This document shows positions 18,641 through 27,562 of a stretch of DNA of 64,000 nucleotides, one piece after another (position 1 is the first letter of the stretch; every line of letters starts with the position of its first letter). The translations under genes were made by a program, and so were the position numbers. The notes under the pieces are model-generated. The model searched no databases and was not told the origin of the DNA. It saw only the letters and a list, made by a program, of their open reading frames with translations. This stretch comes from Streptomyces davaonensis JCM 4913 (GTDB taxonomy: Bacteria; Actinomycetota; Actinomycetes; Streptomycetales; Streptomycetaceae), in the NCBI RefSeq assembly GCF_000349325.1, contig NC_020504.1, positions 7,040,053-7,104,052 of the forward strand, read 5' to 3'.

Positions 18641-19906
18641 ATGAACACAACTCCGCGCACCCGCACCGTCGTCGGTTGCACGCTGCTGGTGATCGCGCTC
18701 GGCGCGAGCGGCACCGCGTGCAGCGGGGACGGCAGCCCGTTGTCCGCCGCGCCGTACGACGCGGCGGACCAGATCGCCTTCAACGGCCCCACGAAGGACG
18801 GGAAGAAGGCCGACCCCGACAAGCCCCTGGAGGTCACCGCAGAGGGCTCGGACGGCCGTATCACGGACGTCACGGCCAAGGACGCCACAGGACGCTACGT
18901 CAGCGGCGAACTCTCCGCCGACGGCACGAGATGGCACAGCACCTCCCCGCTGGCCGCCGACGCCCGCTACACGGTCCGTGTGTCCACCGAGGACGACGAC
19001 GGCGCCCCCGGCCGCCGGGTCCTGTCCTTCGACACCGGCAAGCCGCTCTCCAAGAAGCGCCTGGATGTCACCTTCGGGCCCAAGACGGGCAAGTACGGCG
19101 TCGGACAGCCCGTCACGGCCGAACTGAGCAAGCCGGTCAAGGACGAGGCCCAGCGCGCCGTCGTCGAGCGCGCCCTGAGGGTCGAATCCACGCCTGCCGT
19201 GGAGGGCACCTGGCACTGGGTGGACGACAAGAAGCTCCACTACCGCCCCAAGGAGTACTGGCCCACCCACGCCACCGTCCGGGTCCGCAGCAACCTGGAC
19301 GGCGTCAAGATCAGCGACCGGCTCTGGGGCGGCGGCCGGGCCAAGCCGCTGAAGTTCACCACCGGGGACCGCGTCATCGCCGTCACGGACGCCTCGTCGC
19401 ACTGGATGAAGGTCTACAAGAACGGTGAGGAGATCAACTCCATGCCGGTCACCACCGGCAAGCCCGGCTTCGAAACCCGCAACGGCGTCAAGGTGGTGCT
19501 GGGCAAGGAGTACTTCGTACGGATGCGCGGTACCAGCATCGGCATCGCGGAGGGCTCGGCGGAGTCGTACGACCTGCCCGTCTACTACGCCACCCGCGTC
19601 ACCTGGAGCGGCGAGTACGTGCACGCCGCCCCCTGGTCCGTCGGCTCCCAGGGCTCCGCCAACGTCAGCCACGGCTGCACCGGGATGAGCACCGACAACG
19701 CCTCCTGGTTCTTCAAGAACGTCCGCGAGGGCGACCTGGTCAAGGTCGTCAACTCCTACGGCAACACCATGGAACCCTTCGGCAACGGCTTCGGCGACTG
19801 GAACGTCGCCTGGAACAAGTGGCGCAAGGGCAGCGCGTTGGTAGGAGGCACGCCCGAGACCCCGAGGCCCGAGGAGCGGGCGAGGCTACGTCCCCAAAGT
19901 GTCTGA
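18641..19906 (+). CDS. L,D-transpeptidase lipoprotein
   Basis: A 421-aa secreted lipoprotein that should form 3-3 cross-links in peptidoglycan. The signal peptide ends in a lipobox with Cys27 (ASGTACSG). Two immunoglobulin-like domains (about 45-255) precede a YkuD catalytic domain whose active-site His and Cys lie in SHGCTGMS (Cys346). This is the layout of mycobacterial LdtMt2-type enzymes. ATG 18641 has no strong Shine-Dalgarno sequence. The gene stands alone between the two respiratory operons. Confidence 0.93.
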   Translation: MNTTPRTRTVVGCTLLVIALGASGTACSGDGSPLSAAPYDAADQIAFNGPTKDGKKADPDKPLEVTAEGSDGRITDVTAKDATGRYVSGELSADGTRWHSTSPLAADARYTVRVSTEDDDGAPGRRVLSFDTGKPLSKKRLDVTFGPKTGKYGVGQPVTAELSKPVKDEAQRAVVERALRVESTPAVEGTWHWVDDKKLHYRPKEYWPTHATVRVRSNLDGVKISDRLWGGGRAKPLKFTTGDRVIAVTDASSHWMKVYKNGEEINSMPVTTGKPGFETRNGVKVVLGKEYFVRMRGTSIGIAEGSAESYDLPVYYATRVTWSGEYVHAAPWSVGSQGSANVSHGCTGMSTDNASWFFKNVREGDLVKVVNSYGNTMEPFGNGFGDWNVAWNKWRKGSALVGGTPETPRPEERARLRPQSV

Positions 19907-19918
19907 GACGCCGCCCCC

Positions 19919-20320
19919 TCAGGCGCTCTGAAGCCGCCGAGTGCGCAACAGAGAGGCCAGGGCGGCCGCGAACTCAACCGGCTCCACAGGCAACGTCACC
20001 GCGGCCTCGGCGCGGCTCCACGTGGCCAGCCACGCGTCCTGCGGCCGCCCGATGAGCAGCAGCACAGGCGGGCAGTTGAACACCTCGTCCTTGACCTGAC
20101 GGCACAGCCCCATGCCCCCCATGGGCACGGCCTCACCGTCGAACACGCACACATCGATCCCGCCCTTGTCCAGCTCGCGCAGGGCCGCCGCAGGCGTGGC
20201 ACACTCCACGAACTCGACCAACGGGACATCAGGAGCCGGCCGCCGCCCGGAGGCCAACCGCACCTGCGAGCGGGTGTTGGAATCGTCGCTGTAGACCAGC
20301 ACCGTGGCGGTCGGCTGCAT
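19919..20320 (-). CDS. Stand-alone degenerate receiver-like protein
   Basis: A 133-aa protein with the fold pattern of a response-regulator receiver and no output domain. It keeps acidic residues after strand 1 (VLVYSDDSNTR) and an Asp at the phosphorylation position (Asp61 in VCVFDGEA). The conserved Ser/Thr after strand 4 is replaced in LLLIGRPQD, and the Lys before the conserved Pro is missing (VTLPVEPVE). It probably works as a protein-interaction module rather than a normal phospho-switch. It converges on the transpeptidase gene and diverges from ctaE. Confidence 0.75.
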   Translation of the reverse strand: MQPTATVLVYSDDSNTRSQVRLASGRRPAPDVPLVEFVECATPAAALRELDKGGIDVCVFDGEAVPMGGMGLCRQVKDEVFNCPPVLLLIGRPQDAWLATWSRAEAAVTLPVEPVEFAAALASLLRTRRLQSA

Positions 20321-20466
20321 TGTTCCTCCGTGACGTCAGCGTCGTAAGGACAGGGCCCGTTGGCCCGGATGCTACTCCCTTGAACACCACGTCAACACCG
20401 GTATGGAGCAGGGAGACACTCCGATTGGCACCCCCCGGAGTGAGGGCGGGATAAGCGACCGACATA

Positions 20467-21087
20467 ATGTCGGTCGTGGCGACAGCAACGACAGTAGAAA
20501 CCGGGCACGCGCACCCGTCGGTCAACCGGCCGAACCTCACCAGCGTCGGAACCATCATCTGGCTGAGTTCCGAGCTGATGTTCTTCGCGGCCCTCTTCGC
20601 GATGTACTTCACCCTTCGATCGGTGACCGGTCCCGAGTTCTGGAAGGAGAAGGCAGACTTCCTGAACTTCCCCTTCTCGGCGACCAACACCACGATCCTG
20701 GTGCTCTCCTCCCTCACCTGCCAGCTCGGCGTGTTCGCCGCCGAGCGCGGTGACGTGAAGAAGCTCCGGATGTGGTTCCAGATCACCTTCGTGATGGGTG
20801 CGATCTTCATCGGCGGCCAGGTCTATGAGTACACCGAGCTGGTGAAGCACGAGGGCCTCTCGCTCTCGTCCGACCCGTACGGCTCGGTGTTCTACCTGAC
20901 CACCGGCTTCCACGGCCTGCACGTGACGGGTGGCCTCATCGCCTTCCTGTTCGTCCTCGGCCGCACCTACGCGGCCCGGAGGTTCACACACGAGCAGGCG
21001 ACCGCCGCCATCGTCGTGTCCTACTACTGGCACTTCGTCGATGTCGTCTGGATCGGCCTCTTCGCCACGATCTACATGATCAAGTAG
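20467..21087 (+). CDS. ctaE: Cytochrome c oxidase subunit III
   Basis: Subunit III (206 aa) of the aa3 oxidase, with five transmembrane helices (about 25-45, 65-85, 100-120, 140-165, 185-205). Family motifs are visible in [18 protein letters not shown] and [16 protein letters not shown]. The start [18 protein letters not shown] at ATG 20467 fits the family; a Shine-Dalgarno sequence is not obvious. It heads the ctaE-qcrC-qcrA-qcrB cluster, with 92 nt before qcrC. This order, conserved in actinobacteria, reflects the bcc-aa3 supercomplex. Confidence 0.96.
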   Translation: MSVVATATTVETGHAHPSVNRPNLTSVGTIIWLSSELMFFAALFAMYFTLRSVTGPEFWKEKADFLNFPFSATNTTILVLSSLTCQLGVFAAERGDVKKLRMWFQITFVMGAIFIGGQVYEYTELVKHEGLSLSSDPYGSVFYLTTGFHGLHVTGGLIAFLFVLGRTYAARRFTHEQATAAIVVSYYWHFVDVVWIGLFATIYMIK

Positions 21088-21179
21088 CCGGGCCCGCTCC
21101 CGCGCGCTGCCGGCAGACACGCAGGCAAGCGCACATCCCAGAAGCATCGACGCAGAAGATCCTGACACCGGGGTAATCC

Positions 21180-21992
21180 GTGAAAAAGCTCTCCGCACGA
21201 CGACGCCATCCGCTGGCGGCGGTCGTCGTCCTACTCCTCGCGCTGGCGGCCACTGGGGGGCTGTACGCCTTTGTCGCGCCCACGGGCAAGGCGCAGGCAG
21301 AAGAAACCGCCCAGTCTCTCGCCATCGACGAGGGTAAGAAGCTCTACGCCGTAGGCTGCGCCAGCTGCCACGGAACCGGCGGTCAGGGCACCTCCGACGG
21401 TCCGAGCCTGGTCGGCGTCGGCGCCGCGGCCGTGGACTTCCAGGTGGGCACCGGCCGTATGCCGGCCGCGACCTCGCAGATGGCCCAGGCGCCGAAGAAG
21501 AAGGTCGTCTACACGCAGGCCGACATCGACCAGCTCGCGGCGTACATCGCCTCGCTGGGCGCCGGTCCGAACATCCCGACCGAGGCGGAGTACGGCCCCG
21601 AGGGTGCCGACATCGCCAAGGGCGGCGAGCTGTTCCGCACCAACTGCGCGCAGTGCCACAACTTCACCGGCAAGGGCGGCGCGCTGACCCACGGCAAGTT
21701 CGCGCCGACTCTTGAGGACGTGGACCCGAAGCACATCTACGAGGCCATGCAGACCGGCCCGCAGAACATGCCTTCCTTCCCCGACACCACGCTGTCGGAG
21801 CAGAACAAGAAGGACATCATCGCGTACCTCGACGCGGTCAACAGCGACGACACCGAGAGCCCCGGTGGTCTTGAGCTGGGCGGACTCGGTCCGGTCAGTG
21901 AGGGCCTGTTCGCCTGGGTCTTCGGACTCGGCGCGCTGATCGCGGTCGCCGTCTGGGTCGCCGCTCGGACCGCAAAGGCCAAGAAGTCATGA
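21180..21992 (+). CDS. qcrC: Dihaem cytochrome c subunit of the bcc complex
   Basis: A 270-aa membrane-anchored cytochrome cc. An N-terminal signal-anchor (HPLAAVVVLLLALAATGGLY) precedes two class I cytochrome c domains with haem sites CASCHG (about 60) and CAQCHN (about 157). A C-terminal transmembrane helix lies at 238-262. The two haems replace a soluble cytochrome c and pass electrons directly to CuA of subunit II. GTG 21180 (VKKLSARRRHP) follows GGGG. The TGA overlaps the qcrA ATG. Confidence 0.96.
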   Translation: MKKLSARRRHPLAAVVVLLLALAATGGLYAFVAPTGKAQAEETAQSLAIDEGKKLYAVGCASCHGTGGQGTSDGPSLVGVGAAAVDFQVGTGRMPAATSQMAQAPKKKVVYTQADIDQLAAYIASLGAGPNIPTEAEYGPEGADIAKGGELFRTNCAQCHNFTGKGGALTHGKFAPTLEDVDPKHIYEAMQTGPQNMPSFPDTTLSEQNKKDIIAYLDAVNSDDTESPGGLELGGLGPVSEGLFAWVFGLGALIAVAVWVAARTAKAKKS

Positions 21993-23044
21993 GTAGCCAA
22001 GACATTCCAGAAGAGAACCTGCCCGCAGAGCAGGACGCACACGGCGAGGTCGGCGTCGCGGACGACAAGGACCCGTTCGCCGACCCCGGACTGCCGCCCC
22101 ACGAGCACCGGATCCAGGACATCGACGAGCGGGCCGCCAAGCGGTCCGAGCGTGCGGTCGCCTTCCTGTTCACGGTGTCGATGCTGGCCACCGTCGGTTT
22201 CATCGCCTCCTACGTGGCGATCGACACCGACAAGTCGGTCTACATCTTCCCGCTGGGTCACATCAGCGCGCTGAACTTCGCGCTGGGCATGACCCTGGGC
22301 GTCTCGCTGTTCTGCATCGGCGCGGGCGCGGTCCACTGGGCCCGCACGCTGATGTCGGACGTCGAGGTCGCCGAGGAGCGGCACGCGGTCCAGTCGCCGC
22401 CGGAGGTCAAGGCCAAGGTTCTGGCCGACTTCGCGGACGGCGCCAAGGAGTCCGCGATCGGCCGTCGCAAGCTGGTCCGGAACACGATGTTCGGCGCGCT
22501 GGCGCTGTTCCCGCTCTCCGGTGTCGTCCTGCTGCGTGACCTCGGCCCGCTGCCCGGGACCAAGCTCCGCCACACCCTGTGGTCCAAGGGCAAGCTGCTC
22601 GTCAACATGAACACCAACGAGCCGCTGCGTCCCTCGGACGTCGCGGTCGGCTCCCTCACCTTCTGCAAGCCGGAAGGTCTCGAGGAGCACGACCACGACT
22701 TCCAGACCGAGATCGCCAAGGCCGCCCTGATGATCGTCCGCATCCAGCCGGACAACATCAAGGACAAGCGCGAGCTCGAGTGGTCGCACGAGGGCATCGT
22801 GGCGTACTCGAAGATCTGCACCCACGTCGGTTGCCCGATCTCCCTGTACGAGCAGCAGACGCACCACGCGCTGTGCCCCTGCCACCAGTCCACCTTCGAC
22901 CTCTCCGACGGTGCCCGAGTGATCTTCGGTCCCGCCGGTCACGCCCTGCCGCAGCTGCGCATCGGCGTGAACGACGAGGGCTATCTCGAGGCGCTCGGCG
23001 ACTTCGAGGAGCCCGTCGGTCCTGCATTCTGGGAGCGCGGATGA
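21989..23044 (+). CDS. qcrA: Rieske iron-sulfur subunit of the bcc complex
   Basis: A 351-aa actinobacterial Rieske protein with three N-terminal transmembrane helices (about 50-70, 90-115, 165-185), more than the single helix of proteobacterial forms. The [2Fe-2S] ligands are in CTHVGCPI and CPCHQSTFD (about residues 275-315). It moves electrons from menaquinol at the cytochrome b site to QcrC. ATG 21989 overlaps the qcrC stop (ATGA), and its own stop overlaps the qcrB ATG. It is one of several Fe-S proteins here that depend on the assembly genes encoded nearby. Confidence 0.96.
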   Translation: MSSQDIPEENLPAEQDAHGEVGVADDKDPFADPGLPPHEHRIQDIDERAAKRSERAVAFLFTVSMLATVGFIASYVAIDTDKSVYIFPLGHISALNFALGMTLGVSLFCIGAGAVHWARTLMSDVEVAEERHAVQSPPEVKAKVLADFADGAKESAIGRRKLVRNTMFGALALFPLSGVVLLRDLGPLPGTKLRHTLWSKGKLLVNMNTNEPLRPSDVAVGSLTFCKPEGLEEHDHDFQTEIAKAALMIVRIQPDNIKDKRELEWSHEGIVAYSKICTHVGCPISLYEQQTHHALCPCHQSTFDLSDGARVIFGPAGHALPQLRIGVNDEGYLEALGDFEEPVGPAFWERG

Positions 23045-24678
23045 GCACTACCGAGACCACCGAGTCCCGCTCGCGCGGGAAAGCCCCCGCCGGCGAGCGT
23101 GTCGCCGACTGGGCGGACGGCCGACTGGGCATCTACGGCCTGGCCAAGGCCAACATGCGCAAGATCTTCCCCGACCACTGGTCGTTCATGCTGGGTGAGG
23201 TCTGCCTCTACAGCTTCCTGATCATCATCCTCACGGGTGTGTATCTGACGCTGTTCTTCCACCCGTCGATGAACGAGGTGGAGTACCACGGCTCCTACGT
23301 CCCGCTCCAGGGACAGCTGATGTCGGAGGCGTTCAGCTCCACGCTGCACATCTCCTTCGACGTCCGCGGTGGTCTGCTCATCCGGCAGATCCACCACTGG
23401 GCCGCGCTGATCTTCCTCGCGGGCATGTTCGTGCACATGATGCGCGTCTTCTTCACGGGCGCGTTCCGCAAGCCGCGTGAGATCAACTGGGTCTTCGGCT
23501 TCCTGCTGTTCGTCCTCGGCATGTTCACCGGCTTCACCGGTTACTCGCTGCCGGACGACCTGCTCTCCGGAACCGGTGTCCGCTTCATGGAGGGCGCGGT
23601 CCTGTCCGTGCCGATCGTCGGCACGTACCTGGCGTTCTTCCTGTTCGGCGGGGAGTTCCCGGGCGGCGACTTCGTGGCCCGCTTCTACTCGGTCCACATC
23701 CTGCTGCTGCCGGGCATCATGCTCGGACTGGTGGTCGGCCACCTGATCCTGGTCGTCTTCCACAAGCACACGCAGTACGCGGGCCCGGGCAAGACCAACA
23801 AGAACGTCGTCGGCATGCCGCTGATGCCGGTCTACATGGCCAAGGCCGGAGGCTTCTTCTTCCTGGTCTTCGGTGTCATCGCGGCCATCTCGGCGATCGC
23901 CACGATCAACCCGATCTGGGCCATGGGCCCCTACCGGCCGGACCAGGTGTCCACCGGCGCCCAGCCCGACTGGTACATGGGCTTCTCCGAGGGCCTGATC
24001 CGTGTCATGCCGGGCTGGGAGATCAACTTCTGGGGTCACACGCTCGTCCTGGGTGTGTTCATCCCGCTGGTGATCTTCCCGCTGGTCCTGGTCGCGATCG
24101 CGGTCTACCCGTTCATCGAGTCCTGGGTCACCGGTGACAAGCGCGAGCACCACATCCTGGACCGCCCGCGCAACGCCCCGACCCGTACGGCCTTCGGTGT
24201 CGCCTGGATCACCTGGTACATGGTGCTGCTGATCGGTGGTGGAAACGACCTGTGGGCCACCCACTTCCACCTGTCGATCAACGCCATCACCTGGTTCGTC
24301 CGGATCGCGTTCTTCGTCGCCCCGGTCCTGGCGTTCGTCGTCACCAAGCGGATCTGCCTCGGCCTCCAGCGCCGGGACAAGGACAAGGTGCTGCACGGCC
24401 GCGAGTCGGGCATCATCAAGCGCCTGCCGCACGGTGAGTTCATCGAGGTGCACGAGCCGCTCAGCCAGGACGCGCTGCACACCCTCACCGCGCACGAGCA
24501 GTACAAGCCCGCCGAGATCGGCCCGACGGTCGACGAGAACGGCGTGGAGCGCAAGGTGAAGGGCACCGAGAAGCTGCGCGCCAAGCTCAGCCAGGCGTAC
24601 TACGGCGAGGAGTCCCAGATTCCGAAGCCGACCGTCGAGGAGTACAAGGAGATCACGAGCGGCCACGGCCACCACTGA
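23041..24678 (+). CDS. qcrB: Cytochrome b subunit of the bcc complex
   Basis: A 545-aa cytochrome b that oxidises menaquinol and carries two b haems. Haem-ligand histidines lie in helices around SSTLHISFDVRGG/QIHHWAALIF and SVHILLLPG/GHLILVVFHKH. The quinol-site motif is PDWYMGF (about 310). A long hydrophilic C-terminal extension (about 430-545) is typical of actinobacteria. ATG 23041 overlaps the qcrA stop; the longer open frame inside qcrA is not used. A perfect hairpin ends the operon. QcrB is the known target of the antimycobacterial drug telacebec (Q203). Confidence 0.97.
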   Translation: MSTTETTESRSRGKAPAGERVADWADGRLGIYGLAKANMRKIFPDHWSFMLGEVCLYSFLIIILTGVYLTLFFHPSMNEVEYHGSYVPLQGQLMSEAFSSTLHISFDVRGGLLIRQIHHWAALIFLAGMFVHMMRVFFTGAFRKPREINWVFGFLLFVLGMFTGFTGYSLPDDLLSGTGVRFMEGAVLSVPIVGTYLAFFLFGGEFPGGDFVARFYSVHILLLPGIMLGLVVGHLILVVFHKHTQYAGPGKTNKNVVGMPLMPVYMAKAGGFFFLVFGVIAAISAIATINPIWAMGPYRPDQVSTGAQPDWYMGFSEGLIRVMPGWEINFWGHTLVLGVFIPLVIFPLVLVAIAVYPFIESWVTGDKREHHILDRPRNAPTRTAFGVAWITWYMVLLIGGGNDLWATHFHLSINAITWFVRIAFFVAPVLAFVVTKRICLGLQRRDKDKVLHGRESGIIKRLPHGEFIEVHEPLSQDALHTLTAHEQYKPAEIGPTVDENGVERKVKGTEKLRAKLSQAYYGEESQIPKPTVEEYKEITSGHGHH

Positions 24679-24700
24679 TCGCTGCGCACGCCACGCGCTG

Positions 24701-24737
24701 GAAGGGCCCCCGTCCGGTCTTCGGACGGGGGCCCTTC
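24701..24737 (+). terminator. Terminator of the ctaE-qcrCAB operon
   Basis: Perfect 16-bp inverted repeat (24701-24716 and 24722-24737) with a GTCTT loop, 22 nt after the qcrB stop. Confidence 0.9.
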
Positions 24738-24798
24738 CGCGTCCCCTGAGCTGGATAGGGTGGGGGCACACTCTCTTACGACACTCAGGAGCGGCCTT

Positions 24799-25863
24799 AT
24801 GAGCGCTGTGACCCCCGCTGGAGGCGACACCGCGGCGGGCCGTTCCTGGCCCCGCTTGCTGAACGGCCTGCTGGAGGGGCGCGACCTCGGCGCCGACGAC
24901 ACGGCCTGGGCGATGGACCTGATCATGCGCGGTGAGGCGACCGACGCGCAGATCGCCGGGTTCGTGGTGGCCCTGCGGGCCAAGGGCGAGACCGTCGAGG
25001 AGATCACCGGTTTCGTCCGCACGATGTACGAGCACGCCAACGTGATCGAGGTGGCGGGCGACACCGTCGACATCGTCGGCACCGGCGGGGACGGCGCCAA
25101 GACCGTCAACATCTCCACGATGTCCGCGATCGTGGTGGCCGGCGCGGGCGCCAAGGTCGTCAAGCACGGCAACCGGGCGGCGTCCTCAGCCTCCGGCTCC
25201 TCGGACGTCCTGGAGAAGCTCGGGGTGAACCTGGAGCTGCCGGTGGCGCGGGTGCCGCAGGTGGTCGAGGAGGCCGGGATCACCTTCTGCTTCGCGGCCA
25301 AGTTCCACCCGGCGATGCGTCACGCGGGCGCGGCGCGCGGCCAGTTGGGGATCAGGACCGTCTTCAACGTCCTCGGTCCGCTGACCAACCCGGCCCGGGT
25401 GCGGGCGCAGGCCGTCGGGGTCGCCGATCCGCGGATGGCGCCGATCGTGGCCGGGGTGTTCGCCGAGCGCGGCAACTCCTCCCTGGTGTTCCGCGGCGAC
25501 GACGGCCTGGACGAGCTGACCACGACCTCGACCTCCCGGGTCTGGATCGTCCGCGACGGCAAGGTCACCGAGGAGTCCTTCGACCCCCGCGACGTCGGCC
25601 TCGACCTCGTCCCCGTGGAGGCCCTGCGCGGCGCGGACGCCTCCTACAACGCGGATGTGGCCCGGCGCCTGCTGAACGGCGAGACCGGCCCCGTGCGGGA
25701 CGCGGTCCTGCTGAACTCGGCGGCCGCCCTGGTGGCCCTGCACCCCACCGAGGCCCCGCTGGCCGAGCAGATCGGCGCCGGCATGGCGAAGGCCGCGGAG
25801 TCGATCGACTCTGGCGCGGCCAAGCGGACGCTGGAGCGCTGGGTCGCCGCGAGCAACGCGTAG
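24799..25863 (+). CDS. trpD: Anthranilate phosphoribosyltransferase
   Basis: A 354-aa enzyme that transfers phosphoribose from PRPP to anthranilate, the second committed step of tryptophan synthesis. The PRPP/Mg site is seen in [17 protein letters not shown] (about residue 90), with [18 protein letters not shown] and the anthranilate-site Arg in [21 protein letters not shown] 24799 ([10 protein letters not shown]) follows CAGGAG at 9 nt spacing; an upstream in-frame start at 24760 lacks a ribosome site. It is unlinked to other trp genes except trpE(G), 32 kb away at 57630. Confidence 0.96.
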   Translation: MSAVTPAGGDTAAGRSWPRLLNGLLEGRDLGADDTAWAMDLIMRGEATDAQIAGFVVALRAKGETVEEITGFVRTMYEHANVIEVAGDTVDIVGTGGDGAKTVNISTMSAIVVAGAGAKVVKHGNRAASSASGSSDVLEKLGVNLELPVARVPQVVEEAGITFCFAAKFHPAMRHAGAARGQLGIRTVFNVLGPLTNPARVRAQAVGVADPRMAPIVAGVFAERGNSSLVFRGDDGLDELTTTSTSRVWIVRDGKVTEESFDPRDVGLDLVPVEALRGADASYNADVARRLLNGETGPVRDAVLLNSAAALVALHPTEAPLAEQIGAGMAKAAESIDSGAAKRTLERWVAASNA

Positions 25864-25936
25864 CGAGCGATGAGGGATGTCCCGCGATCCGGACACGGGT
25901 TGCGGGACATCGATCGTTTCGCGTACGTTCCTGTAC

Positions 25937-26057
25937 CAGGTCATGAGTGACAGTCATGAGGCCCCGGCTGACTGTCCGGCAACCCTCCGTCCGTGGCGGG
26001 GTGCCCCGGGTGAAGACCAGGCCGTGAACAGCAAGGTTCATGGCAAGCGCGGTCGTC
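25937..26057 (+). ncRNA. SAM-IV-type riboswitch
   Basis: Matches the SAM-IV consensus from memory. Closing helix GGTC (25939-25942) with GACC (26015-26018); P2 GACAGTC (25949-25955) with GACTGTC (25970-25976); the SAM-binding core CCGGCAACCCTCC and GCGGGGTGCCCCGGGTGA; then a small hairpin TGAAC-GTTCA and the distal GGCAAGCGCGG that completes the pseudoknot. SAM-IV riboswitches are known mainly in actinomycetes upstream of sulfur-amino-acid genes. It precedes the SufS-like PLP enzyme, so excess S-adenosylmethionine should reduce that gene's expression. Confidence 0.88.
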
Positions 26058-26143
26058 GAGGAGTTCTTCCGTGAGCAAGCGAATGCGATAGGGCCGCTGA
26101 GCCCCGCTTCTGCGAACCCCTTTTCTCTCACACCTCTTCACTC

Positions 26144-26157
26144 ACGGGAGCCCCCGT
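26144..26157 (+). promoter_or_regulatory. Small hairpin over the Shine-Dalgarno sequence
   Basis: ACGGG (26144-26148) pairs with CCCGT (26153-26157) and encloses GGGAG, the only ribosome-binding candidate, directly before ATG 26159. It could be the translational expression platform of the riboswitch. The stem is only 5 bp, so this is tentative. Confidence 0.4.
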
Positions 26158-26158
26158 C

Positions 26159-27520
26159 ATGTCTGTCTCCACCGCTGCCTCCGCCCAGACCATTTGTGCC
26201 CCGCTGCCCGTTCTGGGCCGGGATGTCACCGTCCCGCTGGTCACCGGCGGCGAGACCACCTACGCCGCGCTCGACTACGCTGCCAGCGCCCCCGCGCTCC
26301 AGCGGGTCTGGGACGACGTGGCCGCCTACGCGCCGTACTACGGCAGCGTCCACCGGGGCGCCGGGTACCTCTCGCAGCTCTCCACCGACCTCTTCGAGAA
26401 CGCCCGCAGGACCGTCGCCGAGTTCCTCGACTGCCGCGCCGACGACCAGCTGGTCTTCACCCGGTCCACCACGGACTCGCTGAACCTGCTCGCCGCCGCC
26501 CTCCCCGCCGACTGCCAGGTCTTCGTCTTCGAGACCGAGCACCACGCCTCGCTGCTGCCCTGGCAGGACGCCGAGGTGACCTACCTCGACGCCCCGCGCA
26601 CCCCACAGCAGGCGGTCGCGACCCTGGAGCGGGCCCTCGCCGACCGAGACCCCCACGGCCCGGCCCTGGTCTGCGTCACCGGCGCCTCCAACGTCACCGG
26701 CGAGCTGTGGCCGGTGCGCGAACTGGCCGCCGCCGCGCACGCGCACGGTGCCCGGATCGTCCTCGACGCCGCCCAACTCGCCCCGCACCACCCGGTCTCC
26801 GTCCAGGACCTCGACGTCGACTGGGTCGCCTTCTCCGGCCACAAGCTCTACGCGCCCTTCGGCTCCGGCGTCCTGGCCGGACGCGCCGACTGGCTGCGCG
26901 CGGCCGAGCCGTATCTCGCGGGCGGCGGCGCCAGCCGCAAGGTCAGCCGCCGCGCGGACGGGGGAGTGGACGTGGAGTGGCACGAGAGCGCGGCGCGGCA
27001 CGAGGCCGGTTCGCCGAACGTCATCGGCGCCTACTCCATCGCGTCGGCGTGCAGGGCCCTGACGGAGGCCGGGTTCGACACCCTGGTGGCCCGTGAGGAG
27101 TACCTGATCGGGAGGGTCCGCGCGGGCCTCGCCGAGGTGCCCGAGGTGCGGATCCTCTCCCTCTTCGGCGACGACGCCCCGCGCGTAGGCGTCATCTCCT
27201 TCGTCGTCGACGGCTGGAACAGCTCCCACTTCGCCGCCGCCCTCTCCGCCGAGTACGGCATCGGCGTCCGCGACGGCCTGTTCTGCGCCCACCCGCTGGT
27301 CCGCACCCTGCTCGGCAGCGACCCGCAGACCCAGGGGGAGTGCGGCGCGCCCGAGGCGGCGCCGGGTGAGAAGTCCCTCAACGCGATCCGGGTCAGCTTC
27401 GGCGCGGGCACGCCGGACGAGCACGTGGAGCGGTTCGTGACCGCGGTGCGTGAGCTGGTCCGGGACGGCGCGCAGTGGAACTACCGCACGGAGGACGGGC
27501 GTTGCGTGCCCGCGGTGTGA
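26159..27520 (+). CDS. Class V aminotransferase-fold PLP enzyme, SufS-like cysteine desulfurase
   Basis: A 453-aa fold-type I PLP enzyme. The Schiff-base lysine is Lys229 in AFSGHKLYAPFGSG, the aspartate that contacts the PLP ring nitrogen is in VLDAAQLAPHH, and GVRDGLFCAHPL puts Cys376 where group II (SufS-type) desulfurases carry the catalytic cysteine. No suf genes are adjacent. Control by a SAM-IV riboswitch suggests a role in sulfur amino-acid metabolism, perhaps cysteine turnover or use of a related thiol substrate. ATG 26159 sits 8 nt after GGGAG. The desulfurase reaction is inferred; a lyase or other beta-elimination activity is possible. Confidence 0.82.
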   Translation: MSVSTAASAQTICAPLPVLGRDVTVPLVTGGETTYAALDYAASAPALQRVWDDVAAYAPYYGSVHRGAGYLSQLSTDLFENARRTVAEFLDCRADDQLVFTRSTTDSLNLLAAALPADCQVFVFETEHHASLLPWQDAEVTYLDAPRTPQQAVATLERALADRDPHGPALVCVTGASNVTGELWPVRELAAAAHAHGARIVLDAAQLAPHHPVSVQDLDVDWVAFSGHKLYAPFGSGVLAGRADWLRAAEPYLAGGGASRKVSRRADGGVDVEWHESAARHEAGSPNVIGAYSIASACRALTEAGFDTLVAREEYLIGRVRAGLAEVPEVRILSLFGDDAPRVGVISFVVDGWNSSHFAAALSAEYGIGVRDGLFCAHPLVRTLLGSDPQTQGECGAPEAAPGEKSLNAIRVSFGAGTPDEHVERFVTAVRELVRDGAQWNYRTEDGRCVPAV

Positions 27521-27562
27521 TCCGCTGACGTACGCTCCCCGGGGGGATCAGGACGGGGACTG

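Noticed and set aside
22981..25167. Minus-strand frame across qcrB and trpD
   Set aside because: Antisense to two certain genes; low-complexity product.
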